From: Corticium candelabrum
Taxonomy: Eukaryota > Porifera > Homoscleromorpha > Homosclerophorida > Plakinidae
Assembly (NCBI RefSeq): GCF_963422355.1
Contig: NC_085105.1
Span: forward strand, 1,984,052 to 2,048,051
Reading direction: 5' to 3'
Length of the DNA stretch: 64,000 nucleotides
Part shown: positions 1-19,043 of the stretch, piece by piece
Layout: the number at the start of each line of letters is the position of its first letter
Numbering within the stretch: position 1 is the stretch's first letter
Notes under the pieces: model-generated
What the model was told of the DNA's origin: nothing
Seen by the model: the letters and a program-made list of their open reading frames with translations, nothing else
Database searches by the model: none
Made by a program: the position numbers and the translations under genes

Positions 1-332
1 TACAAAAGTGTCCAGTTATGTCAACAGAAAGAAATGTGACGTTTAAGTACCAACATGTCGCGGTGTGAAGTAGAGACTTAGAAATAGAGGCTGCCCTCAA
101 ATACATGCCGCCCTCATTTAGAGGCCGCATTTCTGTAACCTTGTTAACAATAGAGGTCTCGGCCACTATCAGTGGCATAGCTGCGGGGTTCTTGGGGTTC
201 AGTATCCAAAAGTTATGGGCGTGGTTGGTCATCTATCTTTATAGTCTAATAGAGTGATTTTATGTACTTAATTATACAGTACCGAAATGATACGTTGTTA
301 GTTTGTAAATCTATACGTATATACATACACAG

Positions 333-420
333 TTAATTTTGAACAAATTAATATTAATTTTAAACAAATTAATATTAATCTTGAACAAATTAATATTAAT
401 CTTGATCAAATTAAAATTAA
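333..420. repeat. AT-rich 21-bp minisatellite, 4 units
   Basis: Four adjacent 21-bp units of the type TTAATNTTGAACAAATTAATA with one or two changes each. It lies upstream of the first recognised PI4KA exon. Short ORFs over it are products of the repeat. Confidence 0.8.
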
Positions 421-865
421 TAATGAACCATCTCCCCAAAACTTGGCTACAACCGCTGCCACTATTCCAAGAAATAAGGAATGTTTTTGATGTCTGGAAC
501 ATATGGTTCTGGTTTAAAAGTCATGATACTTTACCACATATGTAGAACTACTTGCACGACTACATCGAAATTTGCAGCTATAGACCGTGATTCAAGTCCT
601 CCAATTTGCTTTGCCTGCTGGCCACCACTCTCCGACTTTTATTTCATAATTGGAATTGCTAGAAAACTTACTGAGGATAACAGACAACCGAGACTATGTA
701 GAGAGCGAGTACGTAGCCACATCTAAGATATACAAACTCAGACAGTCAATGAAAGAGATGGACAGTGGCTGAAATGTTGTTTTCGTATATTGTAGTAATT
801 GTATCAACTAAGCAACAGGCACACAAACAGACACAGACAGACAGACAGACAGACAGACAGACTTT

Positions 866-1350
866 CTAAACTTCTTTCGCAAAAGAAGAGAAGAACAAAA
901 AATGGATAAATACAGAAAGGTACGGCTTCCTGGTGGATCTATGGTCAAAGTCACTCCCCTAGTCCTGGAACACTTTGGGAGATAGGGAGAAGAGGGAAAT
1001 ATGTTTTTGCAAAAGATTTCAAAACATTCATTGTACGGAATTGGAAAGCCAAATGCACTAGAGTTTATTGACAGTTGGAGGAAGAGATTCTCAGTACAAC
1101 TCCAGAAGTATAACGCCAAAGTCGTTCTGAAGAAGAGTTCCGCACTTTGCAGTGATGGTGTCAACAAGCTCGTGTCCTACGGCACTCAGTTTTTTAGTCA
1201 CTGATTGTCTCTGGGTTGCTGCATGCTAGTAGTTTATAGCTCATTCTTAGTGAAGTGTATAGTGTGTAGATTATGGACAAGGTACATTTGAACTTAAGTA
1301 CTTACTATTTTGCTGAAATGTAATATAGTCTTGTGTTCAAAAATATATGA
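866..1350 (+). mobile_element. LINE 3'-end fragment (RT C-terminal region and 3' UTR), copy 1
   Basis: A decayed coding stretch reads, across frames, REEKNKKW, then LPLVLEHFGR, then WRKRFSVQLQKYNAKVV. This motif series recurs in the fragments at 4.2-5.2 kb and 47.5-48.3 kb ([17 protein letters not shown] there). It resembles the C-terminal tail of non-LTR retrotransposon polyproteins. The sense-strand 3' end (AAAATATATGATGACAG) runs straight into a (GACA)n array, and the 5' side abuts another (ACAG)n array at about 826-862. The fragment is severely 5'-truncated and non-functional. It lies in or upstream of the PI4KA gene, in the same orientation. The LINE clade cannot be named from this tail. 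Confidence 0.6.
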
Positions 1351-1351
1351 T

Positions 1352-1393
<42 letters not shown>

Positions 1394-1445
1394 GCCACAA
1401 AGACAGACAGATAGACACAAACATGCAGACACACCGACAGACAGA
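1351..1445. repeat. (GACA)n tetranucleotide array
   Basis: About 45 bp of uninterrupted GACA units followed by imperfect units. It directly follows the LINE 3' end and may be its 3' tail. A shorter (ACAG)n array sits at 826-862. Confidence 0.85.
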
Positions 1446-1542
1446 GAGAGAGTAGTTACTGCCATAACTGTCATTGAACAGGCAGTAAAGGCATGTAGGT
1501 TGAACGTATTGTGATCATGGGTACCGAGTGTTGTTCTTTTAG

Positions 1543-9310
<7,768 letters not shown>

Positions 9311-9450
9311 TCAAGTGACTCACAGTGAAGTAGCATGAATCTTGTGGTGTTGGCATGTACACACTAGAAATTATGCACACAAGATTTGCAGCTCCTAGTA
9401 CAATGACTGAGGCATGAAAATTTTAATTAATTCTATTGATCGAAAAATGT

Positions 9451-9456
9451 AATAAA
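9451..9456 (+). promoter_or_regulatory. Candidate PI4KA polyadenylation signal
   Basis: AATAAA about 140 bp after the PI4KA stop codon. It is the first canonical hexamer downstream. Position is the only evidence. Confidence 0.4.
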
Positions 9457-10017
9457 CCATACAACTTAGTATTGCACTGTTGTCAATGAGTGTGTTGTTA
9501 TCGCTAATAATTATTGTCAGTGGCACTTGCTGTAAGACTTGACCTAACGCCCGCTAACTAAGCGAAATTATGAAAATTAGCGCACGCTAACCACAATTAA
9601 TTTTACCAATAAATGACTGAAACTTGCTAAATAGTCTTAGTCACTTCTCTAGCTCGTATGATTCTGAAAACGGAATCTTTCAATATTGAGCAGCCTGATG
9701 ACTTCAAATATTTGGTAGGTCCCCTATTGTGTGGTAAAACATCTCTAGCATTGGCTCTATGGGCAACCACTCACTAATTTATTATCTGCTCCAGGTTTGT
9801 AATTTGGTAGTGTAGCTACTACAGAATATCAGATGGTGTTGTAGTACTGTACTAACGTCGCTGGGATTCACCCACGTGACTATAATTATCGTTGAATGCA
9901 CTGAGCTTGTTAACCAATCAAAATATTTTTAGCTTTTAGACACACCTTTTGGGCGTGTCTAATTATACGGGAAGGTTTTAGCGGTGCGTGCGGCTTGGTC
10001 CTACTAGTACGTACTAG

Positions 10018-10200
10018 CCTCGCAAGCCAGGCTCTTCCGCGCAGTCGCTGAGCTAACCGCACGTGAATCACACGAGGAGGAGGAGCTTTTACCGGAATTG
10101 CTCTTCTCGCGTTGGAGCAATTCCGGTAAAAGCTCCTCCTCCTCGTGTGATTCACGTGCGGTTAGCTCAGCGACTGCGCGGAAGAGCCTGGCTTGCGAGG
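10018..10200. mobile_element. Perfect 86-bp inverted repeat (foldback of a tRNA-like/SINE head)
   Basis: Arms 10018-10103 and 10115-10200 are exact reverse complements, with an 11-base loop. The second arm carries GGTTAGCTCAGCGAC, close to a tRNA D-arm/A-box. AGTACGTACTAG flanks both sides (10006-10017 and 10204-10215) and occurs only once at the matching place in duplicate unit 2 (about 17415-17427). This supports a target-site duplication of about 12 bp. The insert lies just upstream of the piggyBac start codon. Confidence 0.85.
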
Positions 10201-10224
10201 CTAAGTACGTACTAGCCTTTCGAC

Positions 10225-13200
10225 ATGGAACGCTCTTGTGACTTTGGTGCTACGCTGCCCGTGGGCGATTTGTCTGAAATGTTTCAGTTGCAGCCAACCG
10301 ATGACGAGATTTTCGACGACTCTGAGTCGGTTGTGTCTTCGGACTCTTCATCGGGCGACGGGACTGACAACGAAGAAGCTCTACCCATTGGTGAAGACGG
10401 CGATGACGCCACGCTGTAAGTGTAACAATTTGATGTCTAATGGTTTGGTTTTTTCATACGCAGTCTAGGTAGGGATCCTAGAATGCGCACCACCACTCTA
10501 AACGCGCCAAATTTTTGGCGCGAAGATGATCCGCCACGCAGAGCCGGATATAGAGAGTTGCGACAACCCGGATTATGGGCGCCATTTTGTGTCCAGCTGA
10601 CGGTAGTAAAAATTGTTGTATAAATTGTACGAGCATCGACAAAGCTTGAAGTTAATGGAACTTATTACTATAGGTATGAACAACACTTTCCCTAATTTTG
10701 AGGGACTTTGTATGTACGTAGAGTATTTTCGACAGCGGCACTCTAGAATCCAGATGACGATAGATAGGGTTAGAGCTCACTTGTCATTTTAAAAGATCTC
10801 ACGTTGCTTTCCTTGGTACTCGAAAAACTAAGTGATGGCATCAGCGGGAAGTGAAACTGAGATTTGCCGTGGTGTGCGCTGCCTCGGAGTTCGGACTGTG
10901 TCAGTAAGGCTTTCCCAGATATTACAAGCGCAGTGAGACTGAGATTAGTCAATGGAGGGGCAAAGGGACACCTTTAAAAAGTGGTTTCTTTATTTTTGGT
11001 TTATAATATATTAAAAATATACTATATTTTTAATTTCTAATTACCTCTCATGTTAAGTACCTGCAATTATAGTCCATGCACCATATAATTCCAATACAAT
11101 AGGCTTGAGAACAGTGGCAACAGTAAAGTTGTCGGTAAAGTAGTAAGCAACTATCTGCTTCCACCGTGATGCTAACCCACTCAACCTAAAAGTGTGTGGC
11201 ACGCCCATGCTTAACTTGACCAGGCAGTGTGACTTCGCCTCTGACCACTACTTGTATCAAACTCAACCCCTGGGGTAACGGACATTTCATTCATTGTCAA
11301 ACAGCAACGTTTCTCCTGTTCACAAAGATGCTGCAGTTTTGAGTGAAGATGGTCTATGGTAGAGTTAGAAGAGGTGGTTGACATTCTTCATTGAAGATTA
11401 CGTACAGATGGCAATGGATGCTGCTGTTTCAAAAGTAGGTTGTATTCAACAGATCCACGAGCACATCAAAGTTCTTAATTAATGGTTGACGATGTCCAAA
11501 GCGTGTCTCTCATGCTATAGGCCTCTTGAAAGAGCGGTGAGCTGGTCTTTTCCAGAACATGCCAAATCTTTCCTTTATTTTCAGTTTCTGATGCAAAATT
11601 GTTCTCTTTTCATGTTTAGCTTGAACTAGCTCTCGTCAATGTAAAGGCACTACACGGGTCTGGGAGACCGAGGGTAGGCCACGTGTACATATATAGATGC
11701 CAATATATAATCCCCGTATAATATCAAAATTCCATACTATTCCTGGATACTCCCACCACGATACAGTACATACACAAATCACCTGTTGCACAAATAAACA
11801 AATAGTAACAGCAGTGGGAGTGGCTAGGGTTAGGCCAGTATGCTACCTATGTTTCCCTAAAATATTGACGAAGGTAGAATGGCAGCTGGTGCTGTTTACG
11901 CTGCAGTCCATGGTGTCTGCTTTGGGCCTGATCCCCAATGCGATGTTATTGACTACATGCAGATGAGAGGCCTACTTTCTAGGCACGAACAATCTAACAG
12001 CTGCCAGGGGTAGCCATGTTGATCAAACCCTTTCATTGGTGCAAAGATGGCTACTGTGCATATGGAGGACCAGGAGGTGCTCGGAACTTGCTTGCCAACA
12101 AATTTATGTCTAGTAAATGGCCACACACTTCCTTGCAATACGCGTGAGCTTGAACATCATGTGCTTCACCACATCACCACATCCCTTCCTGTAGCCACCT
12201 ACATAGTTGATGCTGAACTCTTGTGATGCCAAAATTGTGAAATTGTGATGCCAAGATTTGGATAGTCTGTCTCCAAATCGTGACGTCACATGACGTCTGT
12301 TGCCAGAATTGGCGACATGACCACAGTTGGACACCCCTGTACTAGTAGCAGAGGTGGAAGGGATTGTAATAGTTATTGATATAAACTAATTACACAGGAT
12401 ACCATTGAATATATTGCATTCGACATTGTTGCCTGCTGTCATACATTATACATTTAGCGCACAAACAAGTAGCCTGAAGTAGGTGGTATGTAAGCAAGTA
12501 ATGAAGTGAAGCGTCTAGTCGTCAACCAGAACCACTCCCATTGCTGTTAGTTTGTTTGTGCAACAGACTGTTTGTGTACGTGCTACACCACCTGCAATGT
12601 AATGGTAGGAGTATTTGGGAATAGTATGGAATCTGATATCATGTCTGCAGTGGTCAGTCATGCTTAGGTGGTGTGCATATTTACAAGATTTTGTTTTAGT
12701 ACTGCCTGTTGGGAAGATTTGAGTTATGGGCATAGCAATGCACGTGTTGTGTTGCCATTGCTAGGGCTGTGTAGCTGTATCTAGCGGTTACACATGCAAT
12801 ATATTGCAATCATGCAAACATTTTCTAATATTTTATATATTTATTAGCCCTCCTTCACCTCAGCATCATTCTCCTTCATTACCTGTTCCTCATCTATCGC
12901 CTCCATCTTCATCACTATCCGTTTTATCCATTCCTCATTTATCACTTCCTGCTACTTCTCCTCCTGCCACTTCATCTCCTGCTTCTTCGCCATCATCGTC
13001 AACTCGTCTTCGTCCTCGTCGTCCATTACAACAACCAGTTCGTCAGTCTCAACATCTTTCCACACTTTCGTCGTCGTCGCATTCATCTGATTCCGAGTCT
13101 GAGCCAGCTGCCTCTGTTGATCGCCGCACTGATGCACTGGACGTCCTGCATTTGTGTCACATTCCACCGGATGATGATTACCAACTACAGTTGCCACCGT

Positions 13201-16092
13201 TTGCACCACGAAGGCAACCGGGATTCTACCCTCCCCAACCTTATCCTACCGATGCTGTAGGCTTTTTCAAATTATTTTTCACTGACGAAATGATCGAGAT
13301 CATCAGAATGTATGTGTTTGATGTTTTTCCTATGCGTTTGTGTCTATGTTATAAATTCTTTTAGAAACAGCAACATCAACGGTGAAGATAATTGCAGAAA
13401 AAGTTATAAAGGAAAATCTGGAGGGCGCCGAGGGGAGGGTAGATTTCGTCCAGTGACGACTGCAGAGATGAACTCACTGATAGGGCTCTTGATATACATG
13501 GGACTTGTCAAGGTATACTATCACAAATCACATAGTGTTTTTATTTTTAATTATGTATTGGTAGGTCCCTGGGCTCTCTGATTACTGGCGCACAACTTTT
13601 CCTTTCTACGGGTTGTGGGCCAGAAGGTTCATGTCTCGCGATCGTTTTGATGCGATCCTATCGGTCCTACAGTTGGAAAATCCTCGTACTGCCAAGGACC
13701 GAGAGACTGACCCATTGAGGAGTGTACGTACAGTCTTTGAAGCTTTGCGTCGTAATTGCTTGGAATATGGTCAGCCTCATGCCCGTGTCTCACTTGACGA
13801 GCGAATGGTGAAAGCTAAAGGTCGTTTTGCCTTTCGGTATATAAACATTTCTATTACATAAAGGCTATAGGTTGTTATTAGATGTCTTGCTATTATTAGG
13901 CAATACATGAAAAACAAGCCCGTCAAGTGGGGAGTGAAGTTGTATTGTGTATGCGATTCTATCTCTGCCTACACATACAACTTTGATATTTACACGGGCA
14001 AGGAAACGCGTCAACCATCAGTGGCGGCGACAGCAGGAATGACAACAGCAACAGCAGCAACCACATCAGCTGGCTCAGATCGGAAACGACAGAAGACGAT
14101 ATGTCATGCAGCGGATGGCACAAGTGTGATCCATCGTACAGTCATGCGTATGATGGATCCTCTCCTTGATCAGGGGTACATCGTATACACAGATCAATAC
14201 TATACATCGGGACCTTTGTTCAAGGAGCTCTACAACCGGGGTACAATGGCCTGTGGTACAGTCCAGATAAACAGGAAGGGTGTTCCTCCAGACGTGAAGA
14301 ACACATGTGTGTTCGCAAAATCACCACGCGGTAAGCATAGCAAATTATTAATGTGTTTACAGTAGAAGCTTGGAATTACGACCACCTTCAGGACTATGGT
14401 TTGTTGGTTCTATTTATGAGGTGGTCTTTGTTCTGAATCTGCGTGGGAATGTCTAGGCTACACCCACATCACTAGAACCCGGATGTTGGTTGTAGCACTG
14501 TTAATTACATGATGCAATGTTTGTAGGAATGATTAAAGTAAAGCGGGGTTTTACTGTATATATACATGTAAGTCACATGCAAAACCAGATCTTTCCTTTC
14601 GTCACGTCTTTCCGATGCCAAACTTTGTAGCGAGTTGCCGCTGACTTTCTGTCACTCTCATCAACTAGTCTCCATATTTCTTCAAGCGACAGTTCTTTCC
14701 TCTTCTTCACAGATTTTGCAGAGCTTGACACTACCATTTTTGTACGCTTTATCCGGGAATACCGATGAGGTGTGCATGTGCTTGACCGCAATTGCGAGGT
14801 CTAAGAATGGTCGGAGGGACCATAAATGTTGGTCACAATTCTGAATTCGGAGGTGGTCGTGTTTCTGAGAACACAATGTGTTACAGAGATCCTTGTAAAG
14901 CTTAGGACAGAAGGAAAGTGGTCGTATTTTCGGGATGGTCGCAAGGCGGGGTTCTACGGTATTAGCAAATACCATTATAGTTTTGTGTTTAGGTTCATTT
15001 CGTTATGCACGCGATGGTCCACTCTGTACCATCCAATGGGTGGACCGGAACGTGGTGACACTCATGAGCACCCTTCATTCTGGACACCATCATACTCCCT
15101 GCACAAGATTTACTAAGGATCGCGCAAAGTATGATGGGTATCGCAGGATCACTATTTCCAGACCTGAGGCTATTTCTGACTACAATGCACACATGGGAGG
15201 GGTCGACAAGTCGGACCAGATGATAAAATATTATGAAGTTCTGCACAAGAGCCTCAAGTACTGGAAGAAGATCTTTCTGCACATGATTGACTTAGCTATA
15301 CTCAACAGCTTCATCATGTTTACTGCCCTTCAAAAACAACATCCTCAAGATGAACGTCTCCAGAGGAAAGGGCAGTATGCGCAGAAAGACTTCAGGTGTG
15401 AGCTTATCCGAGGGTTGGCAGGAATTGACACTAAGGAACCTTTAGCACAGTATAGTTTTTTGACAAAAAGAATGGTACAGGTTCCCACACCAACACCACA
15501 ACAACAGAAACGACAACAAGAAGAAGAAGAACAACAACAACAGCAAATCCAGCAATTGCAAGTACTAATTCGACAACAACAAGAAAAAATACAACAACAA
15601 CAACTTATACAAGAACAACAGCAACAACAACTCGTACAACAACATCAACAAATGCAACAACAACAACAAGTACATACACAACAAGAACAACACATTCAAC
15701 AACTACAAATCGTACAACAACAGATGCAACAGCAACTCATACAACGACAACAACGTATAGAACAACAGCAACAACAATTCGTACAACAACATCAACAAAT
15801 GCAACAACAACAACAACAAATACAACAACAACAACAACAAATGCAACAACAACAACAACAAATACAACAACATCAACAACAAATACAGCAATTGCCAGAC
15901 CCTCGGTATAGCTCACACATCCCGGTTGTAGCAGAGGGGTTAGTACGTTGCATTGTTTGCCGATCTCAAGGCAGGAAGAATACGAAGACCAGGTATCGAT
16001 GCCAAGAATGCAACGTCCCCCTCTGTGTGTCATCCGCTGAGCGACAGTGCTTTCAGACTTACCATACGGAAGGATATGATCGTGACATTTGA
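10225..16092 (+). CDS. piggyBac-family transposase, copy 1 (apparently intact, five introns)
   Basis: Cut-and-paste DDE transposase acting at TTAA sites. Six exons give 867 codons in one frame: 10225-10415, 12848-13309, 13365-13512, 13565-13836, 13900-14330, 14993-16092. The N-terminus is acidic and Ser/Asp-rich, then a Ser/Pro-rich stretch. The DDE_Tnp_1_7-type core follows: FYPPQPYPTDAVGFFKLFF, MNSLIGLLIYMGLVK, VSLDERMVKAKGRF (first Asp), KPVKWGVKLYCVCD, YIVYTDQYYTSGPL (second Asp), IQWVDRNVVTLMSTLH (third Asp), and GGVDKSDQMI. About 135 Gln-dominated residues (15490-15890) separate the core from a C-terminal Cys-rich zinc domain (CIVCRSQ..., CQECNVPLC). The protein is much longer than the roughly 600 residues usual for the family, mainly because of the Ser/Pro and Gln tracts. 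Terminal inverted repeats for this copy were not found, so mobility is unproven. Confidence 0.9.
11492..12737. other. About 1.25 kb present only in piggyBac copy 1, containing an inverted repeat
   Basis: In copy 2 the sequence passes directly from GGTTGACGATGT (about 19873) to GCAATAGCAACGCACG. Copy 1 has this extra block inside intron 1. It holds an imperfect inverted repeat of about 100 bp (about 11735-11840 against about 12525-12650). No coding sequence is recognised. It may be a non-autonomous foldback insertion in copy 1 or a deletion from copy 2. Confidence 0.6.
14358..14961 (-). mobile_element. Non-autonomous Tigger/pogo-like element in piggyBac intron 5
   Basis: The ends are TACAGTAGAAGCTTGG on the left and, read in reverse, TACCGTAGAACCCCGC on the right. 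These resemble pogo/Tigger termini, which insert at TA. Inside, on the - strand at about 14573-14715, is a remnant of the CENP-B-type helix-turn-helix start of a Tigger transposase (ELSLEEIWRLVDESDRKS), broken by frameshift. The catalytic region is missing. The same element occurs at the matching site of copy 2, so it predates the duplication. Confidence 0.7.
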
Positions 16093-16427
16093 CTGTATAT
16101 ACCTGTGTCTCTCTATATAGGAGAGCTGTCTCTCTGTGTGTATGTGTTATATTGTTTGTTGTGTATACTTTCATAGTTTATTGATTGTATTGTATAGTTT
16201 TATTTATATAGTGTTGTAGAGATGGGTGATATGTGTGTTATATTTTAGTTTGTATATAGTACCAGTTTGGGGTTTCATTTAGTGTTGATTAGGTGTATAA
16301 TTGAAACAGTGAAGTCACTGCTGCAACTATTTTGTACTATTTTAGCAGTTTGCATAGAATTATTTTCTAAATTCAACTTGACATCGATTGTGATGTAGAA
16401 TTTTGGTAGCACTAGCTGAATAGCCAG

Positions 16428-16721
16428 TATTGCTTTGGTTGCCATGATGCTAGACTCAAAACTTCCTTGTTTTCAGAGGGAACACACTTATGCCATTCAC
16501 GTGAGTTCATGAGCATGTCATTCTATGTAGTATGAATGCAGCCACAGTTGACCGAGCGGCCAGCAGCACTGCATATAATGAAGGTCATTCAATATTGCTA
16601 TCAACACATGCGGTATGATGTTTCGATGTTACTATTGCTATTGGGGTAGACTAAGTGTGTTGTTTGTAGTACCACTATATATGACATGATTCAGTACGCT
16701 CAGAATCGATACTTCTACTAG
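16428..16721 (+). pseudogene. PI4KA terminal-exon duplicate (pseudogene fragment 1)
   Basis: Near-identical copy of PI4KA exons 13-15. It starts part-way through exon 13 at the duplication breakpoint. An extra T (TTGTTTTCAG against TTGTTTCAG) shifts the frame, and about 34 bp including the exon 14 acceptor is deleted. The final exon, ending in TAG, is preserved. It cannot contribute to the parent gene, whose own stop lies upstream. Confidence 0.88.
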
Positions 16722-17887
16722 TCAAGTGACTCACAATGAAGTAGCATGAATCTTGTGGTGTTGGCATGTACACACTAGAAATTATGCACACAAGGTTTGC
16801 AGCTCAGTACAATGACTGAGGCATGAAAATTTTAATTAATTCTATTGATCGAAAAATGTAATAAACCATACAACTTAGTATTGCACTGTTGTCAATGAGT
16901 GTGTTGTTATCGCTAATAATTATTGTCAGTGGCACTTGCTGTAAGACTTGACCTAACGCGCGCTAACTAAGCGAAATTATGAAAATTAGCGCACGCTAAC
17001 CACAATTAATTTTACCAATAAATGACTAAAACTTGCTAAATAGTCTTAGTCACTTCTCTAGCTTGTATGATTCTGAAAACAGAATCTTTCAATATTGAGC
17101 AGCCTGATGACTTCAAATACTTGGTAGGTCCCTTATTGTGTGGTAAAACATCTCTAGCATTGGCTCTATGGGCAACCACTCACTAATTTATTATCTGCTC
17201 CAGGTTTGTAATTTGGTAGTGTAGCTACTACAGAATATCAGATGGTGTTGTAGTACTGTACTAACGTCGCTGGGATTTACCCACGTGACTATAATTATCG
17301 TTGAATGCACTGAGCTTGTTAACCAATCAAAATATTTTTAGCTTTTAGACACACCTTTTGGGCGTGTCTAATTATACGGGAAGGTTTTAGCGGCGCATGC
17401 GGCTTGGTCCTACTAGTACGTACTAGCCTTTCGACATGGAACGCTCGTGTGACTTTGGTGCTACGCTGCCCGTGGGCGATTTGTCTGAAATGTTTCAGTT
17501 GCAGCCAACCGATGACGAGATTACCGACGACTCTGAGTCGGTTGTGTCTTCCGAGCAGGTTGTGTCTTCGGACTCGTCATCGGACGGCGACGGGACGGAC
17601 GACGAAGAAGCTCTATTCATCAGGGAAGATAGCGATGATGCCACGCTGTAAGTGTAACAGTTTGATGTCTAATGGTTTGGTTTTTTCATATGCAGTCTAG
17701 GTAGGGATCCTAGAATGCGCACCACCACTCTAAACGCGCCAAATATTTGGCGCGAAGATAACCCGCCACGCAGAGCCGGATAGAGAGAGTTGCGACAACC
17801 CGGATTATGGGCGCCATTTTGTGTCCAGCCGACGGTAGTAAAAATTGTTGTATAAATTGTACGAGCATCAACAAAGCTTGAAGTTAA

Positions 17888-19043
17888 CCCTTCGGCTTTC
17901 GGCCGTAGGTGTAAATATCACCTGAACTTCTGACACGAACACATATCACCAAGAATGTACTAATTGGGTAGCGCGCGCACGTAACCTACAATCCATTACC
18001 TATTATTCGCAATTGTAGCCACATTATAGAAGCGAAAATTACAATACATGCAGATTTGAAAAGCCTGTTAATTGCGCTTTCGAATCATACAAATCTCATA
18101 GCTATTGATGATAGTTTCCATGTGTTCATGTCAACTTCTTGTCTAAGCTACACTAATTGAATCGCTGATGAAAAGATCTGCTTTCTTGTGCGTTGCATCG
18201 TTGTCTGAATAGCTAATAAACATATGGAATATTAGAAAACGGTTTGAACGATTGTTCTAGACATCATTCTCTAACCAAAACATACGGGCACCTACCTAGT
18301 CATAGCAACAGAAAACATGCCGTTACTATGGGCATAACTCAAATTATCAGCAACGACTAGAGGCCAAACTTGTAACACAGCTACTGAAACGCATACTAAA
18401 AAGATATCGCAAAAAATGAAACGTTTAGACATAAAAATGATGTACTTACAGCGCCGCGCGTCATCGCTGTTTTTTCGAACGGAATATCTCACTCGTTCAT
18501 CGTTGTATCGGCGTCAAATGATGCGTTCGACATGAAACACACGTAAGAAACGTTTGAGTATGTTGTTTTCGCCTCCAAATTGTTGGCGAAATCCTATCGA
18601 AGAACGAAGTACGGCCAGACCGCATGGACGATCTCGGCAAAATTTGTGACGAAGCCGCATGCGCCGCTAAAATCTTGCTGGTATGTATAGACACGCCCAA
18701 AGGGTGTGTGTAACGGCTAAAAATATTTTGATTGGCTAACAAAGCTGGGGAGGATGAATATTGAATGACGAAGTCACCTAACCAGAAATTAGTCACGTGT
18801 GACGTAAACGGAACTTGCGATATCTGGTGATTAATAGAACGTAGACGGTTGAAAGTAGGCTCATTCGAAAGAGAATTTATTAGCCATTCGTTTAAGCTAT
18901 ATTTTGAAAGTGGAAAGAAAGGATCCGTTCCGGGAAAACGGTCGACAGTAAGCCGGGTACTAAAAAGAGGCAGAGATAACGTAAGCACGCCCACCATACG
19001 TAGCGTACGTAGCGTAAAGTATTTATAGGCGGTCGACGAAGGG
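17888..19043 (-). mobile_element. Nested piggyBac-like non-autonomous element with TTAA target duplication
   Basis: TTAA stands at 17884-17887 and 19044-19047, while copy 1 has one TTAA at the same place (10652-10655). The inserted 1156 bp begins CCCTTCGGC and ends GACGAAGGG, sharing a 7-bp terminal inverted repeat CCCTTCG. Read on the - strand, it contains a segment matching the promoter and 5' UTR of the piggyBac genes here (CCAATCAAAATATTTTTAG, the TGGGCGTGTCTA region), then an ATG at 18533, an early TGA, and a GCGCTGTAAGT donor like that of exon 1. It is therefore an internal-deletion derivative of a related piggyBac. Confidence 0.9.

Noticed and set aside
10115-10200. Possible tRNA gene in the hairpin arm
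   Set aside because: Only a D-arm/A-box-like half is present. No B box, anticodon stem or acceptor stem closes.
15703-15891. Leu-rich - strand ORFs opposite the Gln tracts (also 22864 and 36311)
   Set aside because: Shadows of the CAA repeat of the piggyBac coding strand.
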